DNA from: Accumulibacter sp.
GTDB lineage: Bacteria; Pseudomonadota; Gammaproteobacteria; Burkholderiales; Rhodocyclaceae
NCBI RefSeq assembly: GCF_023806565.1
Contig: NZ_JAMTDV010000134.1
Location: forward strand, 7,074-60,650
Length of the DNA: 53,577 nt
Direction: 5' to 3'
Part shown: piece after piece, positions 20,121 through 27,334 of the stretch
Layout of the letters: each line of letters begins with the position of its first letter
How positions within the stretch are numbered: the stretch's first letter is position 1
Made by a program: the position numbers and the translations under genes
Notes under the pieces: generated by a model
What the model saw: only the letters and a program-made list of their open reading frames with translations
Told to the model about the DNA's origin: nothing
The model's database searches: none

Positions 20121-20561
20121 CTATGCCCGAATGACCATCACGGAGTGCACGTCGCACACCAGTTCGCCTTGCCGGCGCACCTTGACATCCTTGACGACGA
20201 ACTGCAAGGCACCGTTCCGCTTGTCGTAGATGTCGGTAATTTCCCCGTCGAAGTCGAGGGTATCCCCCGAATAGACCGGTTTGTGGTACACGAAGGACTG
20301 TTCGCCGTGCAGCATCTTCATCAGGTCACAACCCATGGTTTCGAGATAGTCGAAGGGGTGCTCCTTGTCCATGTCCATGCAGAAGAAGAAGGTCGGCGGT
20401 GCCAGCACGCCCGGCAGGCCAGCCTTCCTGGCGGCTTCCTCGTCGAAATAGATCGGGTTCGTTTCGCCCGTGGCCTTGGCGAACCACTTGAGTTGCCACG
20501 CCGTCAAGGTAACGGAATGTGGCGGCACTTTCATGCCGATGTGCTTCTTGTCAATCAACAT
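20121..20561 (-). CDS. FAS1-like/MaoC N-terminal-type hotdog protein, partner of the adjacent hydratase
   Basis: A 146-residue hotdog-fold protein (VPPHSVTLTAWQLKWFAKAT, then GETNPIYFDEEAARKAGLPG and VLAPPTFFFCMDM) of the kind often annotated as the N-terminal half of MaoC dehydratase. It lacks the Asp-x4-His catalytic pair and is expected to form the substrate-binding half with the protein encoded just downstream. I prefer the ATG at 20561, which follows GGGGAG, over the GTG at 20570 which overlaps that site. It lies in the middle of a run of beta-oxidation/PHA genes in the order dehydrogenase, thiolase, this gene, hydratase. Confidence 0.83.
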   Translation of the reverse strand: MLIDKKHIGMKVPPHSVTLTAWQLKWFAKATGETNPIYFDEEAARKAGLPGVLAPPTFFFCMDMDKEHPFDYLETMGCDLMKMLHGEQSFVYHKPVYSGDTLDFDGEITDIYDKRNGALQFVVKDVKVRRQGELVCDVHSVMVIRA

Positions 20562-20618
20562 CCGATTCACTCCCCACCCACCCCGGAGACCGGGGTGGAA
20601 TGCTCGTTGGCGACTTGA

Positions 20619-21800
20619 TCAGAGAATTTCGATGGCGATCGCGGTGGCTTCCCCGCCGCCGGCACAGAGACCGGCAATGCCACGCTTGAGGCCACGCGCC
20701 TTGAGCGCGTAGAGCAGCGTCACCAGAATCCGCGAACCGGTAGCACCGATTGGATGTCCCAGCGCGCAGGCACCGCCATTGACATTGACCTTGTCGCGCG
20801 GCAGCTTGAGGTCGCGCATCGACGCCATGGTGACGGCCGCGAAGGCTTCGTTGATCTCCCAGAGATCGACGTCAGTGGTTTGCCAGCCGACCTTCTTCAG
20901 GAGCTTTTCGAAAGCGAACACTGGCGCAGTGGTAAACCACGGGGGCTCGTGGGCAAAGGTGGCATGACCGACGATGCGGGCCAGCGGCGTGATGCCCGCA
21001 GTCCTCGCATCCGATTCGCGCATCAGCACGAATGCCGCGGCGCCATCGGAAATCGACGAAGAGTTGGCCGGCGTCACCGCGCCGTCCCTCTTGAAGGCCG
21101 GCTTCAGCTTGGAGATCTTGGAAACGTCGCACTTCATCGGCGTTTCGTCGGAGTCGCACACGACGTCACCCTTGCGCGTGCTGACCGTCACCGGCGCGAT
21201 TTCGTCCCTGAACACGCCGCTGGCAACCGCGTTTTGCGCCAGCGTCACCGACTCGGTGGCAAAGGCATCCATCTCGTCACGAGTGAAACCGTACTTGTCC
21301 ACGCAGAGCTCGGCGAAAGCGCCCATCGGCTTGCCCTGCTCGTAGGCATCCTCCAGACCATCGAGGAACATGTGGTCGTGCAGCACGCCATTTCCCAGAC
21401 GGTAACCCGAACGCGCGCTGGTCAGCACGTGCGGGGCATTGGTCATCGACTCCATGCCGCCGGCGACGGCGATATTCACCGAACCGGCCAGCAACTCGTC
21501 ATGCGCGATCATGACCGTTTTCTGGGCCGAGCTGCACATCTTGGTCAAGGTGGTGCAGGGTACCGACTTCGGCAGCCCCGCGCCCAGCACCGCCTGCCGG
21601 GCCGGCGCCTGACGTACGCCCGCCATCAGACAGCAGCCCATCAGGGCCTCGTCGATATCCTCGCCCTTGACTCCCGCCTGTTCGACGGCGGCCTTGATGG
21701 CAACGCTGGCGAGCTGCGGCGCCGTCATACCCGCAAACTGGCCCTGAAAGGCACCCACCGGGGTGCGTTTGGCACCGACGATCACTACTGATTCACTCAT
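20619..21800 (-). CDS. Acetyl-CoA acetyltransferase / beta-ketothiolase
   Basis: A 393-residue thiolase. The nucleophile Cys89 lies in TKMCSSAQKTVMIAHDEL, the HisGly motif in GACALGHPIGATGSRI, the NEAF motif in WEINEAFAAVTMAS, and the second active-site Cys in GLCAGGGEA. SISDGAAAFVL and GGMESMTNAPHVL are also standard. It may condense two acetyl-CoA for PHA synthesis or cleave 3-ketoacyl-CoA; sequence alone does not decide. The usual CGSG around the nucleophile is CSSA here, common in one subgroup. The ATG has GGAGAG nearby. It follows the 3-hydroxyacyl-CoA dehydrogenase gene by 68 bp on the same strand. Confidence 0.93.
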   Translation of the reverse strand: MSESVVIVGAKRTPVGAFQGQFAGMTAPQLASVAIKAAVEQAGVKGEDIDEALMGCCLMAGVRQAPARQAVLGAGLPKSVPCTTLTKMCSSAQKTVMIAHDELLAGSVNIAVAGGMESMTNAPHVLTSARSGYRLGNGVLHDHMFLDGLEDAYEQGKPMGAFAELCVDKYGFTRDEMDAFATESVTLAQNAVASGVFRDEIAPVTVSTRKGDVVCDSDETPMKCDVSKISKLKPAFKRDGAVTPANSSSISDGAAAFVLMRESDARTAGITPLARIVGHATFAHEPPWFTTAPVFAFEKLLKKVGWQTTDVDLWEINEAFAAVTMASMRDLKLPRDKVNVNGGACALGHPIGATGSRILVTLLYALKARGLKRGIAGLCAGGGEATAIAIEIL

Positions 21801-21868
21801 ACGACTCTCCTGTATTGCGACCTGATTTGACCGAAACGGTCACTGAGATGCTTGCGTACTGTCGGAAA

Positions 21869-22636
21869 TTACTTGGGCGCCATGCGGATCGAGCCGTCCA
21901 GACGAATCACTTCGCCATTCAGATAGCCGTTTTCGCAGATGTGTCTGACCAGGGCGGCGTATTCGGCCGGCTTGCCGAGACGCGAGGGGAACGGCACCAT
22001 CTTGCCGAGCGAGTCCTGAGCGGCCTGCGGCAGCCCCTTCAGCATCGGGGTCTCGAAGATGCCGGGAGCGATCGTGACGACGCGGATTCCATGCGCCGCC
22101 AGTTCGCGGGCCACCGGCAGCGTCAGGCCGATCACGCCGGCTTTCGACGAGGCGTAGGCGGCCTGACCGATCTGTCCGTCGTAACCCGCCACCGAAGCGG
22201 TATTGACGATCACGCCGCGCTCACCGCCCTCGTTCGGCTCGTTGCGGCTCATCGCCTCGGCCGCCAGACGAATCATGTTGAAGGTGCCGACCAGGTTGAT
22301 GTTGACCACGCGAGCAAAAGTCGCCAGGTCGTGCGGGCCGTCACGTCCCAGCACCTTCTTGGGTGGCGCGACGCCGGCGCAGTTCACCAGGCCGTGCAGC
22401 GCCCCGAATTCGCTGACCGCCAGATCGATGGCGGCACGCGCGCTCGCGTCGTCGGCCACATCGGTCTTGGCAAAGCGCGCATTGGCTCCCAGTTGCGCCG
22501 CCTGTGCTTCGCCGGCGGTCGCGTCGACATCGACGATCACCACCTTTCCACCCGCCGCGACCAGGCTGCTCGCCGTTTCCGCCCCAAGCCCGGAGCCTGC
22601 ACCCGTTACCACAAACACACTGCCATTGATTTGCAT
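21869..22636 (-). CDS. Short-chain 3-hydroxyacyl-CoA dehydrogenase (HSD17B10-like SDR)
   Basis: A 255-residue classical SDR. The NAD site is [12 protein letters not shown]; the catalytic set is Ser in [11 protein letters not shown] and Tyr-x3-Lys in [17 protein letters not shown] is also present. Overall similarity (with the [19 protein letters not shown] region and the C-terminal [16 protein letters not shown]) is to type II 3-hydroxyacyl-CoA dehydrogenases, which oxidise (S)-3-hydroxyacyl-CoA. An acetoacetyl-CoA reductase role is less likely but not excluded. The ATG at 22636 follows a GGGGG tract; the open frame continues upstream to 22960 but only through leader sequence. Two hairpins and a T7 tract sit immediately upstream. 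Confidence 0.88.
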   Translation of the reverse strand: MQINGSVFVVTGAGSGLGAETASSLVAAGGKVVIVDVDATAGEAQAAQLGANARFAKTDVADDASARAAIDLAVSEFGALHGLVNCAGVAPPKKVLGRDGPHDLATFARVVNINLVGTFNMIRLAAEAMSRNEPNEGGERGVIVNTASVAGYDGQIGQAAYASSKAGVIGLTLPVARELAAHGIRVVTIAPGIFETPMLKGLPQAAQDSLGKMVPFPSRLGKPAEYAALVRHICENGYLNGEVIRLDGSIRMAPK

Positions 22637-22655
22637 ATAACCCCCAAAAAAATTC

Positions 22656-22715
22656 GCGACGTTCCACAACGTCGCTCTCCTGGGCTGCGCCAACGGCGGA
22701 AAACCGTTGCCGCAG
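22656..22715 (-). promoter_or_regulatory. Double stem-loop leader with a T7 tract (attenuator- or sRNA-terminator-like)
   Basis: On the minus strand a 12-bp stem with one mismatch and a 7-nt loop (22715-22685) is followed 9 nt later by a perfect 8-bp stem GCGACGTT-GTGG-AACGTCGC (22675-22656). Then comes GAA and seven Ts, then the GGGGG ribosome site and the ATG of the SDR gene. The second hairpin plus T-tract has the form of an intrinsic terminator only 20 nt from the start codon. No minus-strand gene lies upstream for it to terminate, so it is either a leader attenuator or the end of a small RNA. Confidence 0.55.
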
Positions 22716-23016
22716 CAAAAAGAACCATCGTCGTCCTGCCACAACCCTTCTGATGTTGCGCGCGCCGGCTGCGGCCTGGGCCGGCGTGCACCGAAAGACG
22801 GGCTCCACAAGCTCCATCGTGGCGCACTTGCTGTGGTTCCTGGCGGCGAGCAATCCTCGCATTGTCGATTGCAACCTGCCGTCGCGTCAAGCGTCAGCCA
22901 GGCGTATGGCAAGCGCCCGCAAGCAGTCCGGAAGACGACCCGGCGAGGCGAGACGCGCAAAGGGGGCCATGCCGCCTTTCCCGCCTATAATTCGCGGTTT
23001 TCTTGCGGGTACGACC
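22716..23016. other. Divergent intergenic region between the SDR gene and rdgC
   Basis: No protein gene is supported here. A TATAAT (22986-22991) in plus orientation, 25 bp before the rdgC ATG, is a good -10 box, though no matching -35 was found. On the minus strand this region must hold the promoter for the SDR/thiolase/hydratase genes or for a small RNA ending at the hairpin at 22656-22675. Confidence 0.4.
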
Positions 23017-23916
23017 ATGTGGTTCAGGAACCTTCAGCTCTACCGCCTCCCCGCGCAGTGGGCCGCCGATCCGACCCGGCTAGCGGAGCAACTCGCCAGG
23101 CTGCCCTTGCAGGGGTGCGCTGCGACCGATCCACGCAGCCTCGGCTGGGTGGCGCCACGGGACGATGATTCGCTCGTTCATTCTGTAAACCGGCAGTGGT
23201 TGCTCGCCCTCGGCGTTGAGGAAAAGCTCCTGCCTGCATCGATCGTCAAACGCTTCGCCAGTGACCGGGCCAAGGAAATCGAGGAGGCCGAAGGCCGCCG
23301 CGTCGGTCGCCGCGAGCTGCGCGAAATCCAGGAAGCGATGACACTCGAACTGCTGCCGCGCGCCTTCATCCGCCGCCGCACCAGCTTCAGCTGGATCGAC
23401 CCGGTCAACGGCTGGCTGGTCATCGACTCCGCGTCACCGGCCAAAGGCGAGGAGTTTCTCGAACACTTGCGCAAGTCGCTCGACGCGCTGCCCGCCAGGC
23501 TGCTCAAGGTGAATCGTTCGCCCGCGGCAGCGATGACCGCTTGGGTCGCGGGCGGCGAGGCACCTTCGGGCTTCACCCTCGACCAGGATCTGGAACTGCG
23601 TTCGAGCGAGAAGGCCAGTGTGCGCTACGTCAACCACTCGCTGGAAGGCGACGAGATCCGCCAGCACATCGCCGCCGGAAAGGTCGTCACCCGTCTGGCG
23701 ATGACCTGGAACGACCGCATTTCCTTTCTGCTCAACGATCAGTTGCAGATCAAGCGACTGGCTTTCCTCGACCTATTGCAGGAACAATCCGAGAACCAGA
23801 CAGAAAATGCCGACGAGCGCTTCGACATCGACTTCACGCTGATGACCGGCGAGGTGGCCCGGCTACTCGACGATCTCATTGCCGCCCTGGGCGGGGAAGC
23901 GCCGGCCACCACCTGA
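23017..23916 (+). CDS. rdgC: Recombination-associated protein RdgC
   Basis: RdgC is a ring-forming DNA-binding protein that limits RecA access to DNA. This 299-residue protein begins MWFRNLQLYRL and carries the family stretches SNRQWLLALGVEEK-like (here VNRQWLLALGVEEKLLPASI), LLPRAFIRRRTSF, and DQDLELRSSEKASVRYVNH. The ATG at 23017 is chosen because homology starts there; the frame is open far upstream. It is widespread in beta- and gammaproteobacteria. Divergent from the fatty-acid genes and convergent with the M23 peptidase gene (29 bp between stops). Confidence 0.95.
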   Translation: MWFRNLQLYRLPAQWAADPTRLAEQLARLPLQGCAATDPRSLGWVAPRDDDSLVHSVNRQWLLALGVEEKLLPASIVKRFASDRAKEIEEAEGRRVGRRELREIQEAMTLELLPRAFIRRRTSFSWIDPVNGWLVIDSASPAKGEEFLEHLRKSLDALPARLLKVNRSPAAAMTAWVAGGEAPSGFTLDQDLELRSSEKASVRYVNHSLEGDEIRQHIAAGKVVTRLAMTWNDRISFLLNDQLQIKRLAFLDLLQEQSENQTENADERFDIDFTLMTGEVARLLDDLIAALGGEAPATT

Positions 23917-23945
23917 GCCGGCGGCGCGCTCGCCAGTGCAAACGA

Positions 23946-24851
23946 TCAGCGGCGCCGAACCGGTGGCGCTTCGCCCACCGCCTGCGGCATGCGGTCGGCC
24001 GCCGCATAGTCGGCAGTGAGCAATTGCCGGTAGCGGGCGGCGAAAATCCGCGGCGGTGTACCGACGTAGAAACGAAGCGGTAGCGAGACCCTGGCGAAGC
24101 CATCGTTCGCGCGCACCAACTGGTGCACGACGAAGTGCAGGTGTGCTCCCGAGGTATAGCCGGTCGCTCCGGAATAGCCGATGAGGGCACCCGCCTGCAC
24201 CTGCTGCCCCGGGCTGACGCGAACACCGGCAAACGCCAGATGGCCGTAGGTGGCGATCGTTTCGTCCGCCTGCAGAATGCTCACGTAATTCGCCTTGGCG
24301 AGCAGCGCGGGGTCGCTGCCGCCGAGCCGATACGAGGATTCCGTTTCGATCACCAGGCCGGCGCGCCCGGCGACGATCGGCGTGTTCTCCGGCATCCGGA
24401 AGTCGACGGCGTAGCGGCTTTCCTCACCGTGATGGGTGGTGACCGGTCCACCGGCAGCCTGGCTGACAACGAAGCTGCGACCGTTTTCGAAGGGCAGGCG
24501 ATAGAGCGCCCGCGGATCGGGAACGGCAAGTATGCTGCCAAGGCGATAGGTCGATTGTGTCGTGAAGCGATGGCCACGCCCGGGATCGAGCGGATGAACC
24601 TGCAGCAGGAACATTTCACTGTACGGTCGAACCACCGCATAGACTGGCAGCGCCTGCGCGCTGCCGACATTGTCCGCAGCGGCCAGCGTCAGTCGCACCG
24701 AAACCGGCGCCGGCCCCGAGTTGCGGGCAAGCACGCGATGACCTGCTGCGCTTGGCTCGGTCGTTACCGCGAAGGGATAGGTCGCGCCGGCGGCAGCCGA
24801 GGCCGCCAGCACACAGGCAAGCAGCAGCCCGAGGACGAAAGAGGAACGCAT
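23946..24851 (-). CDS. Secreted M23 (LytM-type) metallopeptidase
   Basis: A 301-residue protein with a signal peptide (SSFVLGLLLACVLAASAAAG), an N-terminal beta-rich domain, and an M23 domain at about residues 135-260. Zinc-ligand motifs are visible: HHGEESRYAVDF (His and Asp) and GAHLHFVVH (HxH). YTSGAHLHF and YSGATG are typical of M23. It would cut peptide cross-links in peptidoglycan, in the periplasm or outside. Both metal motifs look intact, so it is probably an active enzyme, not an EnvC-type activator. Confidence 0.88.
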   Translation of the reverse strand: MRSSFVLGLLLACVLAASAAAGATYPFAVTTEPSAAGHRVLARNSGPAPVSVRLTLAAADNVGSAQALPVYAVVRPYSEMFLLQVHPLDPGRGHRFTTQSTYRLGSILAVPDPRALYRLPFENGRSFVVSQAAGGPVTTHHGEESRYAVDFRMPENTPIVAGRAGLVIETESSYRLGGSDPALLAKANYVSILQADETIATYGHLAFAGVRVSPGQQVQAGALIGYSGATGYTSGAHLHFVVHQLVRANDGFARVSLPLRFYVGTPPRIFAARYRQLLTADYAAADRMPQAVGEAPPVRRR

Positions 24852-24934
24852 GGCATACGGGGCGGCGACGCGCGATTTGCGCCGTTCCCTACTCTACGGG
24901 CTCGGTCGCCCGCAGTCCATGCACCTGCGGCGAG

Positions 24935-25312
24935 CTAGCGTGCCGGAACCAGCTGCCAGCCTTCGGGACAATAACCGATGTTCGGATAGTACTGCCCTGC
25001 CGATCGGCAGTAATTCCAGTAGGTGCTGGGCGGCGCCACATAAACCGGCTGCGGCGGCGCGACGTATACCGGACGTGGCGGGTAATAGGTGGCCGCAGCG
25101 ACTGCCGCCGCGATGCCCCCCAGCACGACCGCCGGTGCGACCCAGCCGTAGCCGTGGTAATGCCCATGCGGTCCGGCGTGATACTGCGCACGCGGTGGGT
25201 AGTCGCGGTACGCGTAACCGCCGTGAAATTCCCCGCGATCGGCCAGTGCCGGCAGGGGAGCCGCGAGCACGACGGCGAGCGCGATGCAAAGAGAGGTCGA
25301 GGTCGTTTTCAT
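24935..25312 (-). CDS. Small exported protein of unknown function (Tyr/Pro/His-rich)
   Basis: A 125-residue protein not assigned to a named family. It starts with a clear signal peptide (STSLCIALAVVLAAPLPALA). A His/Tyr/Pro/Gly-rich stretch follows (HAGPHGHYHGYG), then a short hydrophobic Gly/Ala segment (VVLGGIAAAVAAATYY), a Pro-rich repeat (PPRPVYVAPPQPVYVAPP), and a C-terminal part with two Cys (YCRS and GYCPEGWQL) that may pair. It looks like an envelope-associated protein. Start ATG at 25312 with a weak ribosome site; the frame is open further upstream but without the signal peptide. Confidence 0.65.
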   Translation of the reverse strand: MKTTSTSLCIALAVVLAAPLPALADRGEFHGGYAYRDYPPRAQYHAGPHGHYHGYGWVAPAVVLGGIAAAVAAATYYPPRPVYVAPPQPVYVAPPSTYWNYCRSAGQYYPNIGYCPEGWQLVPAR

Positions 25313-25465
25313 GAGCCAAATAACGCCTGCCGCACGCAGGCGATGACGTTTCGCCGGCGACGATTTGTGAGCGTTTGTGACCGTGGCGCCAGCCTCGCAA
25401 GGCGGCCAGACCGGCCAAGACGAGTCAGGCGCGAGGGCGCGGAACAGTCCATAATGGAAGCAGCA

Positions 25466-25792
25466 ATGGAACCTTCTCCGACCACCTCGATTCCCGACCG
25501 GGCATTGGTGCTCGCGGTGCTGCGACGCATCAGTGAGCAGCGGCCGCTGCTGATGCTGCCCGAGGAACTCGATGGCTACGGCGCGCGCTGGCTGCTCGAT
25601 GGTCAGCAGGTGCTGCCGCCGATCGCCAAGTACCTGATGAGGATGGGATTCGTCGCCGAACGCGGCGCCACCGAACTCGGCGCGATCAGATTCCTGCTGA
25701 CCGAATCCGGCAGCCGGTTTCGGGAAAATGGCCTGCTCTGGTGGAAGGGACTCGGACTCCTGCAACGCCTGCAAGTCCGCGTATTCGGTTGA
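25466..25792 (+). CDS. Hypothetical protein
   Basis: I do not recognise this 108-residue protein. Its first 70 residues are helical and hydrophobic in pattern (LVLAVLRRISEQRPLLMLPE, then WLLDGQQVLPPIAKYLMRMG), and could form a winged-helix-like unit, but there is no firm evidence. GGAAG lies 5 nt before the ATG at 25466; an in-frame ATG at 25454 is the alternative. It stands alone, pointing towards the efflux operon's last gene. Confidence 0.45.
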   Translation: MEPSPTTSIPDRALVLAVLRRISEQRPLLMLPEELDGYGARWLLDGQQVLPPIAKYLMRMGFVAERGATELGAIRFLLTESGSRFRENGLLWWKGLGLLQRLQVRVFG

Positions 25793-25936
25793 CCCCGGGG
25801 AACGATCCGGAGCAAGCGCAAGGGGAAGCTTGGTAGCCGCCGATTGATTTCCGCGACTGCTACCGGTCGACGAGTGAGCATCCGATCCGACCTTGGCAGT
25901 GACCCCGACCGCCAGGCACGACGCGGCCGCAATGGC

Positions 25937-27334
25937 TCAGTCGCCACGACCGGCGCCACCGCCCCCGAAGCGACCGCCAAGGCCGACGAGCAGGGCGAAG
26001 AATCCCCGCCGGGCAGCCCACCAGACGATCGCGGCGATCGATCCGCCACCCGCGCTTGCCTGCACGATTCGTGTGTGCAAATCCTCGCCAAGAAGCGCCT
26101 GGATCAGCAGCAGCACGGCAAACGGCAGCATCAGCAGCAGCGCGGCAGCCATGAACCACAATGACCAGTTCCTGACCGCTGCGGGTTCTCCGACGAGCCC
26201 CGACCGTCGCCGCTTTTCGAAACTGTCCAGCAGGAGGCCGATGGCGATCAGTACGGTGAACACTACAGACGCACCGACCGCAAGACGCGCCGGATCGGCG
26301 TCGATCGACGACAGGGCAGCATAGCTGAGCGCGAGCATGAATGCGAAGTGAAGCAGGCTGCGCAGCGCCAGCAGCAAGGGTCGTGTTGCCCCCGGGAAAA
26401 GAAACGCTGCCAGCCCGATGGCCAGCAACAGCGCAAACAGGGGCGCCGGCCACAGCTGTTCGACTTCAGCCGCTGCCAGGCCGATGCCTACGAAAAGTGT
26501 GAGGATGAGGAAGAAGAGGACGACCGCGCAAAGGTTGCCGACCGCCCTCGCCCAGCGCAGAACCGGTTGCGAAATGGCGATTTCGCGACCGTTGAGACGC
26601 CACAGCAAAGGCAGCGGCAGGGAAATGGCAGCGGCAAGGGCGGCGGCGATTTGCGTTCCCCACAGCGCCCAGGCGGCAGTTCCATACATCGCCGCCAGAA
26701 TCGGCGCACTGAGCAGCGCGCCCCAGGCTCCCAGGAACAGCGGGAAGATGGCCAGCGGCGAAAACACCACGAGCACGAACGGCAACTTCCACTCGGGATG
26801 CGCGTCGAGCGGATTCGTTCTCGGCTTCGTCGCCGGCGCTGGCTCGGGAAGCGTCGCTTCGATCCGCTCGAGGACCCCGCGGAGCGCTTGCGCGACGCGC
26901 CTTTCGGCGAGATCGGGAAACACTTCGTCGATCCAGCGCGCGGCAAGCGCATCCGGGATCACCCCCTCGAGCCCGTAAGCGACTTCGATGCGCAGCGCGT
27001 TCCTGGCCGGGACCACCAGAATCAGGACGCCGTCGTCACTGCCCCTGCGTCCCAGCTGCCATGCCTCGGCGACGCGCAGGGCGTACTGGGGCAGCGTCTC
27101 CTCGCCGGTGCCGGCGGCGATCAGCACGCCGACCTGAGCCTTTCCCGATGCCGCGATTGCCTGCAGCCGCGAGTCGATCTCTTCGTGTTCGTCGGTCGTC
27201 AGCAGATTCGTCTGATCGACGAGCAGGGATGTGGCGCGCGGCGGCGGAGCCGGAGTGGCCGCCAGCGCCGCCGTACAGGAAAGCAGCAGCCAGGCGAGAG
27301 AGGTGACGAGAAGAGAGCGCAGCGGACGCCTCAC
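25937..27334 (-). CDS. TPM-domain (YgcG/TPM_phosphatase-like) membrane protein
   Basis: A 465-residue protein. After a signal peptide (about residues 5-27), residues about 40-165 form a TPM domain (VDQTNLLTTDEHEEIDSRLQ; AWQLGRRGSDDGVLILVVPA; then IEVAYGLEGVIPD). The rest is a membrane region with eight or so hydrophobic spans, ending in a Gly-rich tail (GLGGRFGGGGAGRGD). TPM proteins have been linked to phosphatase activity and photosystem repair in plants; bacterial roles are unclear. The start is a GTG at 27334 after GGGAGGGG. Its GTGA overlaps the stop of the RND gene upstream, so translation is coupled to the pump. Confidence 0.78.
   Translation of the reverse strand: MRRPLRSLLVTSLAWLLLSCTAALAATPAPPPRATSLLVDQTNLLTTDEHEEIDSRLQAIAASGKAQVGVLIAAGTGEETLPQYALRVAEAWQLGRRGSDDGVLILVVPARNALRIEVAYGLEGVIPDALAARWIDEVFPDLAERRVAQALRGVLERIEATLPEPAPATKPRTNPLDAHPEWKLPFVLVVFSPLAIFPLFLGAWGALLSAPILAAMYGTAAWALWGTQIAAALAAAISLPLPLLWRLNGREIAISQPVLRWARAVGNLCAVVLFFLILTLFVGIGLAAAEVEQLWPAPLFALLLAIGLAAFLFPGATRPLLLALRSLLHFAFMLALSYAALSSIDADPARLAVGASVVFTVLIAIGLLLDSFEKRRRSGLVGEPAAVRNWSLWFMAAALLLMLPFAVLLLIQALLGEDLHTRIVQASAGGGSIAAIVWWAARRGFFALLVGLGGRFGGGGAGRGD

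Noticed and set aside
21848-21866. A partial match (AATTTCCGACAGT) to the box found upstream of the PEP-CTERM gene
   Set aside because: Only half the box is present, it includes the stop codon of the dehydrogenase gene, and no sigma54-like element lies nearby; probably chance.
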